Shown: positions 46,163 to 55,814, numbered from the stretch's first letter. The stretch: 64,000 nt of DNA from Nocardia abscessus NBRC 100374 (GCF_000308455.1 NZ_BAFP01000273.1:1-64000); one strand, 5' to 3'. Made by a program: numbers and translations. Notes: a model not told the origin generated them from the letters alone.

Positions 46163-49100
46163 AGCAGCACCTCCGCGCGCACGGGACTGGTGGTTGTGCA
46201 AGCCGCCGTCTTAACCGTCGCGAGATCGTTATAGGTCAACGACAGGTTCACCACGGTGCTCGCCGCCATCGGGATGGCAGCTGCCGAAGTGAACAGATAC
46301 CGGCACCGCGCTGAATCGCTCAGTACCGTCCCCAAGGGAGTTCCGTTGGCATTCAAGCTGACCACATTGAGGCGGCCGGCCCGTGACAGCGGTTCCGGGG
46401 ACTCGATCAGCACCCCGACCAGCGCCATGGTTTCCCGGGCCCACAGCACGCTGGTGCGTCCGGAGACCGGCAGCGGCCAGCCCTCCAGCCCGAGCTGCTC
46501 CAGCGCCTCGGCCATCGCGGCGTCGGACGCCTGCGCCCCGGGCAGCGCCACGGCCTCGACGAGCAGCCGCCCGTTCGGCGCACCGGCCACCGCAGCGCCG
46601 AAGCCCAGCTCGGCGATCTGGGCGTCGGGGTTGTGATAGCGCGATGTGCTGAAGATGATGCCCGGTAGCGGCGCGGCAGGTGGCGCACCGCCGCTGGGAG
46701 TGAAGCCGACCTGCAGCTGATAGGTGGCCTGGGGTTGCAGGTCGTCGGCGACAGCGCCCAGGCTGGCGCCCGCTTTGGGCACCGGACAGCTTGCCGCCGG
46801 GTCGATCTCGGTGAGATAGCGCCTATCCAGCGGGTCGAGCACCTCGATGTCGGCCAGCTCACGCCACGCCGGATTCATTGTGACCAGCCAGGGTTCGGGA
46901 TCTGCCGGGGTTTGGGGCGGCCCGTCGGTGCGTTGGCACTGCAGGGTAAGCGAATAGCCGTAGAGGGCGGTCAACTGGTCGACGTGGTCCTGGTCGAAGT
47001 TGGCGACCAGCGGATCGTCCAGATACCAGTGCTGGGTGCGGTCGGCGGGGGTGTAGCTGCTCAGGTACCGCATGAGATAGTCGGTCCGGAATTTCTCCTG
47101 CGTCCAAGCGGTTTCGTGCCACACCAGTTGCGGGATCGGCGCGTGCGCGGCGTGCAGGTCCGGCACCAGCGCCCCCGGCGCGGGCTGCTTGGCGGTCCGG
47201 AACCAGAACTCCCGCACAGCCTCTCCGGACCCGGGAAACACTGTTTCGCTCTTGCCGCCGTCGACGGTGCCGCCGACCTGGGTGCCGACCGCGATCTTGT
47301 AGAGCGTGTCGGGCTTGAGTTTCAGCGGCGTGCGGTACTGCGGTGGCGCGCCGTTGTGGGCGCTGATCCGGCCCGCCGATTTCGCGGCGTTAGCGGCAGC
47401 GGCACGCGCGTTGGCGGCCGCGGCGTTGGTGGTACCGTAGAGTCCAAGCACCGTAATTGCTTGCAGGACAGGGTATCCCACCCGCGCGCCGCGGGTGCCA
47501 GTTGGTGCGGTGTAGGCGACCCGCAGCCGCCCGTCGGGCAGCTTCTGTGGGCTGGTGACAAACCATGGGGCATCGGAATCGATGTCGGTCACCGAGATCT
47601 CGTCGAGTAGATCGTAGAACTGGTCGGCCACCACCCACAGCTGCGCGCTCTGCAGGGGGTCGTCGGCGGTGATCGTCACGGCCATGTTGGTGTCGTCGCC
47701 GAGGACGGCTCTGCTCTTCTCCAGCGGCAAAGGTGAACTCACCGCCGGAAGCGCCAGCCCGGCGCCCAAGGCTCGGCCCGCGGCGACGACGGTGTCGATG
47801 CCGATGACACCGGCGGGCCGGAAGGTCAGCGGCGTGCCGAGCAGACCCGCCATGGTGGCCTCGCTGAGCAGCACCCCTTCGGTCCACCGCGCGATCGACA
47901 CGGTCGCGGTGAACACTGAAGCGTGTTGGGCGGTTTCGGGCCCAGCGGGCAGCACGAACACCGCTCCGCTGGGATACGCGCGGTCGCCCAGGGCCCAGCC
48001 GGCACCCGCATCGTGGCGGCCCCGGCACGCGTTCGCGGTCGTCGTGACCGGGTCCACACCGGGCGCGGTGTTGCGGGCACCGTCGCTGCGCCGGTGCGCC
48101 CACATATCGGATCGATGAGTCAGCAGCGCCAATTCGCGCGCGCCCACGGTGCCGATGCCGCTGCACGCCCCGATGGCCTCGGCGTGTTTGGGTTGCTGCC
48201 AGGCGGCTTCCAGGCCATTGGTGAGCAGTGTGGCCGCCCCGCCTGAATCCACCTGCCACAGTTGCACCTTGGTCAGCCGGTGCAGGTAGCGCAGCTTGTC
48301 GTTCCCGGTGGCGCCGGTAGACTGCAACCAGTCGATGCCAGTGAACGGCGTCACCTTCGCCGGGTCAGCCCCCGGTGCCAGCAGCGTCAGCCGCGACGGG
48401 TCGGGACCCAAGTCGAACGCCACGATGGGCACAATGTCCGGCCACACCACCGGTGCCTCGTTCGCGCTGTCAGCAGCCACCGCCACTTCTACGTAATGAC
48501 GATCCGACAGCGATATCTTCGCCGCTCCCCACGGGCCCGGGTCGGGCACCGTGGTGGGTGGCTGCCCGCCGATGCTGAGGTTGACACACCCCTCGATCTC
48601 GGTGAACCACAAGTCGATGCTGCCGCACACCCGAAACTGCGCAGCCAGTGCCGCGCCCGGCCCGACTTGCACGCTCAGCGTGGCGTACGCGCCGATCGAG
48701 AACGGACCCAAATGCAGTGAGCCACTGATCGTTCCCGAGCCCGCCAGAAACCATGGGCTGGTCGCCAGTCCGGCGCGTGCCCGTGCCGACAGATGCAGCC
48801 AGATCGGCGAGGGCACTCCCCAGTTGAGGTCGACGCCGAGGCCGAACCCGATCGCCGGGCCGGGCAGATCGATAACGGGGGGGCCGACGTTGCCGAGCCG
48901 GTCAATGGTGTCACCGGCGACCATCAAGTAGGCCGACCCGCCGATGTCGAACAGGTCGGGCAGTACCGTGGCGGTCATCGGACCTGGAGGCCGATTGGGT
49001 GCGCCGTCGGAGCCCAGCCGGAAATACCACGACGACGGGTCGGCGATCGGCAGCCTTGCATCCAGCGGGATGGCCACCTGCACAAGGTGTTCGATGTCGA

Positions 49101-51288
49101 AGCGGCCGCGTGCGGCGACGATGATGCCGGACTCGTCGACGACGATCAGGCCCTGCAGCGGGCCGTCGCCAGTGTTGACGAAGTCGGGCGGGGAAAGCAC
49201 CGCGGCGTTGACCGCCAGCCGGAACGCGACGTCGGGGACGGTGAGCACGAGCTTGCCGGTCGCACTGAACGTGAACGCGAGGTCATAGACGGTGCCCACA
49301 CCGGCGGACAGACCGAACATCATCGCACCCGCGTCGGCCACGACGTCGGTTTCTTTCCATTTGAGCTGACGTTCAACGATGTCACCGTCGGGCGGAAGCT
49401 TAAGCTCCGGGTGGACGTTGATGCCGAACAACCCGCCGACGCTATAGAGGCCAAGCCCGGTGGGCCCCAGAGGTATTGGGCCCGGCAGCGCCCCTACGAC
49501 GCCGAGCAGCAGGCCGCCGCCGCTGTAGGCGAAAAATACGCGCGCCGCGATGCCCAGCGGATCGCCGAGCTTGGCCCACAGGTCGGCGCTAAAGCCGGTG
49601 TCGGCGACGTTGGCCTCTCCGTGTCCGGTCAGCGCCGCGGTCGAGATGTCCACACCGAGCCCCCGCAGCCCGATCCGCAGACCGGCGTTACCCGCGGTGA
49701 TCCGCACCGTGGCGTCGCTGATGGTGATCGGGCCCAGGTCGGCCTTGAACTTCAGATCGACTTCGTACCACAGTGATCCGTGCCCGGATCGGCTGCCGAC
49801 GATGTCGAGCAGCGAACCGGGCGAGTGCACCGTCCACAGGCCGGGATCCTCGACGTCGAGGGTAGCTTCGTCGAAGCTGAGGTGGATCGAGGTCAGGTCG
49901 CTGCCGGTGGTCTCCACGGCCACGTTGCGGTAGCGGATGCGCATCGGCTGGTGCTCGTCCATCGCGATGCTCATCACCCCGACGTCGAAGGTGCTCACGG
50001 CGACGTCGACCAGATAGTCCACGCTCAGTTGCAGCGCGTGCGCACCGTCACTTGAAGACGCTGACACGGAAACGCGATCGACGACCACCTTGCCCGCCGA
50101 GTCGAAGAATGCGCTGGCGCCCGCGGCGGCGGTCAGCAACTCGTGTAGCCAGATGCCCGACCGATCCCCCGACGGCGGCGCGCTGCCCAGCATGGAGTCG
50201 GCCACCAGCGCGGCGGCCAGCGCGGCGGCGGTGACGACCGCCTTCCCACCTGGATCGGTGCCGGTGGCTTTGACCAAACCGTCGGGCCCGACGGCGTCTA
50301 CTGACACCTCGAAGGTGACGCCGGCGCCAGGCGCCAGCGCCCGCGCGCACCGCACTCGCACCGTCATCGGGTCTCCGCCAGCTAATGTGAACGCCTTGCC
50401 GTCGGCCTGTTCGGTGCGACCGGCCAGCGGGAAGGCCGCCGTAGCTTCGATTGCGGTGGGAACCAGGTCGGCCAGCGATGCTGCGCCCGGATCCTGCCAG
50501 TCCAGCCGGATGTCGATGCTGGGATGGGTGGCGTCGCCGGCCAGTGTCGCCTGCGCCGAGACCGCCAGCCCGCCGGGCGTGCCCAGTTGCAGGTCGAAGT
50601 CGATCGGCCGCCCACCGATCAACGGGACGTCGCGCGGAACGTAGAGCTTGGCGTTGGAGACGGTGACGCCGGTCCACTCCGGCGGCGGTCCCCCTGGCAC
50701 CGACGTGGCGGTGTTGGCGTCGATGACGGCGCCGTTCGTCAGGTCGATGCCGAACCCGCTGTCGCCGAACAGGATGTGCGGCGGGGTCGGTTCGACGACG
50801 AAGACGTCGTCTACCGGATCCTGGCCCACTTCGCATTTCAGCCAGGTGATCGCCGCCGGCGATGCGGGTGTGCCGGCGACGCGCAACGCCAGAGCCGCAT
50901 GCAGGTCGACCGGGTCGGCGGTCTGGGTCAGCCACGCTTTGGACGGCCCGCCGCCGGGGTCTGCAGCCGTGACGACTTGTGCGGCGTGCAGCACCTTGTT
51001 GGGGTCGGCGAAGCTGAGCAGCCCGGGAATACCCGAAAGCAGGAGGTCAACCTGAAATCCGCCGCCCGCCAGCGCTTTCCATCGATACGGCACCGGCGGG
51101 CTGCCGGGGTCCAACGCCAGCTGGATAAAGCCCAGTGCTTTGGCGTTGACCGAGGCTCGCACGATACCGGAGTGCACGTCCCCGGCGACAGCACTGTCCG
51201 ATGTCTGCAGCGCCGAGAGGAACTGTTCGATCGCTCCGCTGATCGCCACCCCATGCCGAACCGGCAACAGGTCGTCGTAAAGAGTCAT
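46159..51288 (-). CDS. Giant beta-rich protein (1709 aa), E3 cargo
   Basis: 1709 residues from ATG 51288, preceded by a G-rich site. The middle third (about 600-950) has repeating glycine-rich strands such as LGVVGALPGPIPLGPTGLG, GIGFGLGVDLNWGVPSPIW-like and IGAYATLSVQVGPG. This recalls the large beta-rich domain families of unknown function (possibly DUF6603-like; not certain). The C-terminal 500 residues are a further set of sandwich modules. No signal peptide or enzyme motif. Coupled to the downstream 1047-aa gene. Its size makes it an unusual cargo for a recombinase transposon. Confidence 0.7.
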   Translation of the reverse strand: MTLYDDLLPVRHGVAISGAIEQFLSALQTSDSAVAGDVHSGIVRASVNAKALGFIQLALDPGSPPVPYRWKALAGGGFQVDLLLSGIPGLLSFADPNKVLHAAQVVTAADPGGGPSKAWLTQTADPVDLHAALALRVAGTPASPAAITWLKCEVGQDPVDDVFVVEPTPPHILFGDSGFGIDLTNGAVIDANTATSVPGGPPPEWTGVTVSNAKLYVPRDVPLIGGRPIDFDLQLGTPGGLAVSAQATLAGDATHPSIDIRLDWQDPGAASLADLVPTAIEATAAFPLAGRTEQADGKAFTLAGGDPMTVRVRCARALAPGAGVTFEVSVDAVGPDGLVKATGTDPGGKAVVTAAALAAALVADSMLGSAPPSGDRSGIWLHELLTAAAGASAFFDSAGKVVVDRVSVSASSSDGAHALQLSVDYLVDVAVSTFDVGVMSIAMDEHQPMRIRYRNVAVETTGSDLTSIHLSFDEATLDVEDPGLWTVHSPGSLLDIVGSRSGHGSLWYEVDLKFKADLGPITISDATVRITAGNAGLRIGLRGLGVDISTAALTGHGEANVADTGFSADLWAKLGDPLGIAARVFFAYSGGGLLLGVVGALPGPIPLGPTGLGLYSVGGLFGINVHPELKLPPDGDIVERQLKWKETDVVADAGAMMFGLSAGVGTVYDLAFTFSATGKLVLTVPDVAFRLAVNAAVLSPPDFVNTGDGPLQGLIVVDESGIIVAARGRFDIEHLVQVAIPLDARLPIADPSSWYFRLGSDGAPNRPPGPMTATVLPDLFDIGGSAYLMVAGDTIDRLGNVGPPVIDLPGPAIGFGLGVDLNWGVPSPIWLHLSARARAGLATSPWFLAGSGTISGSLHLGPFSIGAYATLSVQVGPGAALAAQFRVCGSIDLWFTEIEGCVNLSIGGQPPTTVPDPGPWGAAKISLSDRHYVEVAVAADSANEAPVVWPDIVPIVAFDLGPDPSRLTLLAPGADPAKVTPFTGIDWLQSTGATGNDKLRYLHRLTKVQLWQVDSGGAATLLTNGLEAAWQQPKHAEAIGACSGIGTVGARELALLTHRSDMWAHRRSDGARNTAPGVDPVTTTANACRGRHDAGAGWALGDRAYPSGAVFVLPAGPETAQHASVFTATVSIARWTEGVLLSEATMAGLLGTPLTFRPAGVIGIDTVVAAGRALGAGLALPAVSSPLPLEKSRAVLGDDTNMAVTITADDPLQSAQLWVVADQFYDLLDEISVTDIDSDAPWFVTSPQKLPDGRLRVAYTAPTGTRGARVGYPVLQAITVLGLYGTTNAAAANARAAAANAAKSAGRISAHNGAPPQYRTPLKLKPDTLYKIAVGTQVGGTVDGGKSETVFPGSGEAVREFWFRTAKQPAPGALVPDLHAAHAPIPQLVWHETAWTQEKFRTDYLMRYLSSYTPADRTQHWYLDDPLVANFDQDHVDQLTALYGYSLTLQCQRTDGPPQTPADPEPWLVTMNPAWRELADIEVLDPLDRRYLTEIDPAASCPVPKAGASLGAVADDLQPQATYQLQVGFTPSGGAPPAAPLPGIIFSTSRYHNPDAQIAELGFGAAVAGAPNGRLLVEAVALPGAQASDAAMAEALEQLGLEGWPLPVSGRTSVLWARETMALVGVLIESPEPLSRAGRLNVVSLNANGTPLGTVLSDSARCRYLFTSAAAIPMAASTVVNLSLTYNDLATVKTAACTTTSPVRAEVLL

Positions 51289-52365
51289 CGGCCGGTCCCA
51301 TTCCCATCGATGGCCTGTTGCCGTTGCCAGGCCCCGCAGCTGCTCTGGACACTGCCACGTCGGATGCTGGAGCACATGAGTAACGAACTACTTAATTTCT
51401 GCGGCGCAGGGGGGTGAAGACTCAAGTAGCCGACTACTGCGTCCACCTGCTTCGCCGAGGGACGACGGCGTGGATAAATTTCTCGACGAGATCGCGGTGG
51501 CGATATCTCGACATGATGACCGCCGGTGAGGTGATCACCTGCTACCACGACCTTGCTCGAACTGTTCACCGCCGCCGCCCTCATGGAGCAGTGCCAGTGA
51601 AACACCAAGTACGGCAAGCAATTTGCTTCTCCGAACAACCTGAACAAGCGCTTCGCCGGCTTCGTTCACGCCGGACTTCATGAGCCGCGAAAGACTCTCA
51701 ACAGCGGTAGTGTTCACTGTGTATAGTTATCTAAGACATCGCTGAGTGAAACGGAGTATTCGCCGACTCTCGCACCCTGTCAAACTTTCGAAACCGTCGT
51801 AACAGCCACTCCATTGGATTGATGACCATCGGTACACCTTCCCACCTGTGTCAGTGTGAGTGCAGGAAGGCAGTTCGTCAATACTGCCCAATCTGCCCGA
51901 CGTGCCGAAATAACGCTTCAGGCAACACTGAGAAAGCCATGCTGCCTGAGTCGACGTTTGCGAGTGCCAACCAAAACGGGCACGGGAACTTCGTTCTACG
52001 GGTAATCCCAGCTCGTTGCCCGATTCTCGGGACATTCCAACCTTTGCATTCGCTGGTATGAAACCGCCTTGGTCAAGTTTCGGTGACGATCGGTGAATGT
52101 CGGTGAACGAAGTTGGTGGTCGGAGGGGCAAGGGCGCCGGGCCTACTACGTGGGCAGCGCAGACGAACTCGATGAGCTGGTCGCGGGGCTCGAACCGATC
52201 GCCGCTGCGGTAGAGACCGCCGTCGACTGAGCGGGCGCATCGATCGACAGTCACAGTCACTACCTCCGCTCGGCCGAGGGGACGCCGACGTGCGAACTGG
52301 CCGTGCTCGCACACACTGTCTGCGGCAGAGGAGTGCGTTCGGGCGACGCCGAGATGGGCGTGGCC
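51289..52365. other. Gene-poor right arm of E3
   Basis: About 1.1 kb. Short frames on both strands lack support. A fragment that looks coding (RRAYYVGSADELDELVAGL then EPIAAAVETAVD, ending 52230) may be the tail of a lost gene. A minus-strand TATACA-type element near 51720 could be a promoter for the giant genes, but this is weak. Confidence 0.4.
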
Positions 52366-52376
52366 AGTTAGTTCAG
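52366..52376. repeat. E3 right terminal inverted repeat
   Basis: AGTTAGTTCAG, followed by AGAAGC exactly as at the right end of E1 (CAG-AGAAGC). Confidence 0.85.
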
Positions 52377-52382
52377 AGAAGC

Positions 52383-52626
52383 CTGTATCCGTTGCCCAAT
52401 GCTGCACGTCGATCCCCGGATGATCACTCGGCTCGATGAGTTGGAGGACGATCTGCAGCAACGCCTCCAACGCGCCGAGGTAGAAGGCTGGGCTGGGGAA
52501 ATCGAAGGGATCAACATGACGCTGACCTTCCTACGCGCCAAGCGAGAGGATACCCAGCGGCGGATGCAACGGCCTACGGTCACACTGGGTCTGCCAGCCA
52601 CACCGCGGCAGCGAGCCCGGGAGTGA
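52383..52626 (+). pseudogene. E1 tnpB1, 3' tail separated by E3
   Basis: 80 residues completing tnpB1: CIRCPMLHVDPRMITRLDEL (second half of the Cys motif), EDDLQQRLQRAEVEGWAGEIEGIN and a basic end. The counterpart in tnpB3 is CVRCSLLRPDP plus EGWLGEVEGLQ. Joining to 37741 restores the frame exactly. An in-frame ATG (52399) exists but expression is doubtful. Confidence 0.88.
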
Positions 52627-52697
52627 ACTCGTTCTCGCGAGAGCTCTCATCCCTGCCAATGAGAGATCTCGCGAGGCACAGCCTGATTGCCGTCTGC

Positions 52698-52895
52698 CTA
52701 TTCCTCGATGATTGCGTGAAAGAACGAAATGGCACCGGCCGCTGCACCGCCTCCGAGCAGCACGGCCCACGAGCAGGAATGATCACCGACGTACGACAAC
52801 GACCCGGCGATCAGACCGACAATCAACGCGAAGAACAAGACTACCGCCGAGCGAAGGCTGAGAAGCGGCCCTGAACCTGTTGGACGTGGTGCCAT
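52698..52895 (-). CDS. Small two-helix membrane protein, E1 cargo
   Basis: 65 residues with two membrane helices (SAVVLFFALIVGLIAGSLSY and WAVLLGGGAAAGAISFF). ATG 52895 has a strong AGGAG site. High GC like the recombinase genes. Function unknown; small membrane proteins of this type are common passengers. Confidence 0.6.
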   Translation of the reverse strand: MAPRPTGSGPLLSLRSAVVLFFALIVGLIAGSLSYVGDHSCSWAVLLGGGAAAGAISFFHAIIEE

Positions 52896-53034
52896 GATGT
52901 CTCCTGTTAGATCTGGTCCGGTTGTGGTCCGACAACGATGGCCCAGATCTAAAAGAGCCACTAGCCTGCTAGGGCCTTCCATTGGACACTTCTGGACACC
53001 AGTGGTCCGGCCCGGATGTAATATCTTTGGTTGT

Positions 53035-54081
53035 ATGAGGATCAACGTGACGGTACTGGCGAAGGCGCAGGGGTTGGGCGACGACTTCGACTACCTCCAA
53101 CGGCTACGCCGCGGGAAGGGCATCACTAGCGCAGACGATATGGGCGAGCCGACACATTTTGTAATGCTTAACCTGTTGAATATTACAAGGATAACCAGTG
53201 AGCAACTAACCTCTGGCCTTGAAAATCTGAAAGAACTTATAGATTACTCTCCACCTCACGACCGAAAGTTGCTGCGACTGTGCTTTAACTTCAATCACGA
53301 GTACGGCTATTTCAATTGGCTTGACCGCGCTGAAAATTTTGCATTAGATAATGCATGGATCGGCAGCTCACGGACCGTTCGCCATAGAGCAGACTTGGCC
53401 CTCCTGCAGCTACTAATGCGATGCAAACCAGCAGCGGAGCCCGAGCCGATTCCGCGCACCGCGGATACGGCAACAGACGCAAATAGTGAGCCAGTCAATT
53501 CAGGTCGAGCTAATTCGGCGCAATCCTTTTTTGGCGAAGACTATGTGCGGAACAGCAAAGAATTCATATCGTCATGGCAGCATGCACACCAGGTAGATAT
53601 GTGCGGATTTGGACACAACCGCATGGCCGTAGCATATTCCGGAGAAATTAATGAACTGCTCAGAAATGGGGGCAAGGTCCGCGTCCTCATGCAGGACCCT
53701 GACGGCAAGGCCGTTCTAGACGCGAACCGACGAAGCTCTACTCCCAAAGCGTCAGACGAATCAGTCCGACATCAACACCGCAGCGGCGCAGCCACTTTGC
53801 ATGCAATCCTTGCCGCAAGCGGGGCCCCTTCCAGCGCACTGCAAATTCGCATTTACGATATCATGCCTCCATTTACAGGGTACTTCTTTGATCCCGAAGC
53901 AGGTAGTGCGCGTGCGTACATCTGGTTCTGGTCGTGGCGACAACCATCGTCTTGGCGGCCAGGCTTCTCACTCAGCCGAGCGGATGACCCGATTTGGTAT
54001 GACCGCTTCCAAAGTCAGTTTGATGCAATGTGGAACGACGAAGAAACACTAGGAATAGGGCCAGATCGGACACACCCATGA
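53035..54081 (+). CDS. PLD-fold-like protein, first gene of the E1 cargo triad
   Basis: 348 residues. The N-terminal 130 are helical. The C-terminal half (SFFGEDYVRNSKEFISSWQHA, VDMCGFGHNRMAVAYSGEI, LLRNGGKVRVLMQDPDGKAV, LQIRIYDIMPPFTGYFFDP) has the strand pattern of a phospholipase D/HKD-like fold used as a sensor or nuclease domain in several bacterial regulators and defence proteins, but no intact HxKxxxxD motif. Notably AT-richer than its surroundings. TAATAT lies about 18 bases before ATG 53035. It overlaps the PhyH gene by 4 bases (ATGA). Confidence 0.55.
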   Translation: MRINVTVLAKAQGLGDDFDYLQRLRRGKGITSADDMGEPTHFVMLNLLNITRITSEQLTSGLENLKELIDYSPPHDRKLLRLCFNFNHEYGYFNWLDRAENFALDNAWIGSSRTVRHRADLALLQLLMRCKPAAEPEPIPRTADTATDANSEPVNSGRANSAQSFFGEDYVRNSKEFISSWQHAHQVDMCGFGHNRMAVAYSGEINELLRNGGKVRVLMQDPDGKAVLDANRRSSTPKASDESVRHQHRSGAATLHAILAASGAPSSALQIRIYDIMPPFTGYFFDPEAGSARAYIWFWSWRQPSSWRPGFSLSRADDPIWYDRFQSQFDAMWNDEETLGIGPDRTHP

Positions 54082-54848
54082 CCGCTCTCGCACACTTCTT
54101 CGATAGCTCCGGCTACGCCAGACTGCATCGCCCATTGCCCGAGCAACTCGTAGATCGAATGCTTTCTGTTATCGACTACCATTTTGAGCATTCGATAGGA
54201 CCTCTTCGCGTGAACAGTCGCGGCGAACCCTCCCGATTGGACTCACTTATTGAGCGAGACCCCGTATTTCTCGAAGCTCTGCGGCACGAGCCGGTATCGG
54301 ATGCCCTGAAGCAGGTACTTGGACCATCAGTTGATGTAATCCACACGAGGCACAATCACGCAACATTAAATCGAGCGGGGGATATACCATTTCGCCTCCA
54401 CCGCGACGTACAACAGTGGTCACAGCCCCTGGTTTCGGTATTCTTCTACTTGGAACCAGCAACGGTGTCAAATGGATGTACGACCATTGTCCCGGCTAGC
54501 CACCGCCTCCCTTACGCAGGAAGGCAGTCTCAGAACGGCGGCGGAAACTGGGCCGACGAGCATCCCGAGTACGCGAACCTCGTCGGCCAAGAGCTGTCGA
54601 TAGAGATGTCAAAAGGCGGTGTACTTCTCCTAAATAGCCTATGCTTTCACAGCGTCGGAAACAACAACTCGAAATCGACCAGGAAGAGCGTAGTATTCGC
54701 ATGCAGATCATCGAATGAACTGAGTGCCGTCGTAGATCCGAGCGTGACACTTCTTTTCGGAAGTCGACGTTTCATAGGAAATGCTGCACTAGGCGTCTCC
54801 GGTTCCCTTCGACAAGGAAGAAGGCTTCGTGGCACTAGTCATATTTGA
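54078..54848 (+). CDS. Phytanoyl-CoA dioxygenase (PhyH)-family protein
   Basis: 256 residues. A double-stranded beta-helix 2-oxoglutarate/Fe(II) oxygenase: HxD in FRLHRDVQQWSQP (about residue 107), the distal His and 2-oxoglutarate Arg in LLLNSLCFHSVGNNNSKSTR (about 194), and NGCTTIVPASHRLPYA typical of PhyH proteins. Substrate unknown. AT-rich like its partners. Its end overlaps the HAD gene by 20 bases. Confidence 0.8.
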   Translation: MTALAHFFDSSGYARLHRPLPEQLVDRMLSVIDYHFEHSIGPLRVNSRGEPSRLDSLIERDPVFLEALRHEPVSDALKQVLGPSVDVIHTRHNHATLNRAGDIPFRLHRDVQQWSQPLVSVFFYLEPATVSNGCTTIVPASHRLPYAGRQSQNGGGNWADEHPEYANLVGQELSIEMSKGGVLLLNSLCFHSVGNNNSKSTRKSVVFACRSSNELSAVVDPSVTLLFGSRRFIGNAALGVSGSLRQGRRLRGTSHI

Positions 54849-55482
54849 TCTGGACGATACTCTCATCAGTAGATCGAAAGCGATTCGAGCCTGGGCAGAA
54901 CTCTTGACCGGCAAGGAGCAACTTCACCCATATGCGGCAGACATAATCGTTACTCTGGATCAAAATGGGAATATTGATCGCCGATCATTTCTAGATGCCG
55001 TCCATCGTCTCCCCGGCATGAGGATGAGCCGAAACGATCTGCAAGAGTGGTACGCACTAACATATGTCAGCTGCTACGAACGCGAGCATGAGTCCATCAA
55101 CGCTCTCGAACTATTACGCAGCAAAGATTGGAAGATTGGCATCGCAACCAATGGGTCGCCCGCCAGAACTCACCTAAAGTTGGAGCGGGCTGGATTAGCA
55201 TCGCTCATAGACGCACTGTGCATTGGAGAAGAAATTGGCTTCCGGAAGCCGTCGATAACGATCTTCGAAGAGGTCGCAAGGCGATGCAACGTTGAACTAT
55301 CGGGATGGATGATTGGCGATGCGCCCCTTGAAGATATTTGGGCGGGTGCGGCAGCTGGCCTCCACACTGCCTGGCTAAGAAATGGGCAGAGTTGGCCAGC
55401 GCTCGATTGGACGCCTGATATTCAAGCTAATTCCATAACCGAAGCAGTTGACCAAATTCTTCTCACCAGCTCCGAGCACTGA
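54829..55482 (+). CDS. HAD-family phosphatase
   Basis: 217 residues. Motif I VIFDLDDTLISR (Asp nucleophile), motif II IATNGSPAR, motif III Lys in GFRKPSITIFE and motif IV MIGDAPLEDIWAGAAAGLHTAWL. All catalytic residues are present; the cap is a C1-type helical insert. GTG 54829. Third gene of the overlapping triad; it may act on a phosphorylated product of the same pathway, or the triad could be a small defence or salvage module. Confidence 0.85.
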   Translation: MALVIFDLDDTLISRSKAIRAWAELLTGKEQLHPYAADIIVTLDQNGNIDRRSFLDAVHRLPGMRMSRNDLQEWYALTYVSCYEREHESINALELLRSKDWKIGIATNGSPARTHLKLERAGLASLIDALCIGEEIGFRKPSITIFEEVARRCNVELSGWMIGDAPLEDIWAGAAAGLHTAWLRNGQSWPALDWTPDIQANSITEAVDQILLTSSEH

Positions 55483-55814
55483 AGTGATACGCTGTCTCTT
55501 CCCGGGACGAATGAATCGAACCCACCTACCCGGCTACTCGTGAAGTGTCGAGAAGTCGTGCGGCAGGACACCCGCACGGCTACGACGCGGTGTCCACCGC
55601 ACACCGCGCCAACGGCGTCATCCCCACCCTTAGCGGGCGCACCCAGCACAGTCGACTGCACCAACCACTGCCGGACGAGAACAGCCCGGCGACGACCAGC
55701 GACGCGAAACACGCCCGAAACCCACCACGACGAAAACGCACTCATAACCGACCATGATGGAGTACACCCGATGCCCGGATCCAGAGAATGAACCATATCT
55801 ATGCTAACACTATC
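55483..55814. other. GC-rich spacer between convergent cargo genes
   Basis: 332 bases, notably GC-richer than the genes either side. No convincing gene; the fragment HPHGYDAVSTAHRANGVIP near 55570 may be a relic. Confidence 0.35.

Larger units (their letters stand above)
37742..52380 (+). mobile_element. E3: about 14.6-kb element inserted in tnpB1 of E1
   Basis: Left end ACCGTTGA then CTGAACTAACT (37750-37760); right end AGTTAGTTCAG (52366-52376) then AGAA; perfect 11-bp inverted repeats. Target GC occurs at 37740-37741 and 52381-52382. The signatures ACnGTTGACTG (left) and CAGAGAAGC (right) are shared with E1, so both are the same family. Content: intact tnpA3 and tnpB3, then on the minus strand a peptidoglycan-binding-like protein and two giant proteins. 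Both transposition genes are complete, so it may still move. Confidence 0.9.

Noticed and set aside
46159..51288. Assigning the giant proteins to a contractile injection system
   Set aside because: No sheath, tube, baseplate or AAA chaperone genes lie nearby; similarity is only in being large and beta-rich.
51727..52470. 247-residue minus-strand frame across the right end of E3
   Set aside because: It crosses the E3 boundary and the tnpB1 tail, so it cannot be an ancestral gene; no protein-like motifs.
53035..54081. Catalytic phospholipase D assignment
   Set aside because: No HxKxxxxD motif is visible; only the fold-level pattern is suggested.
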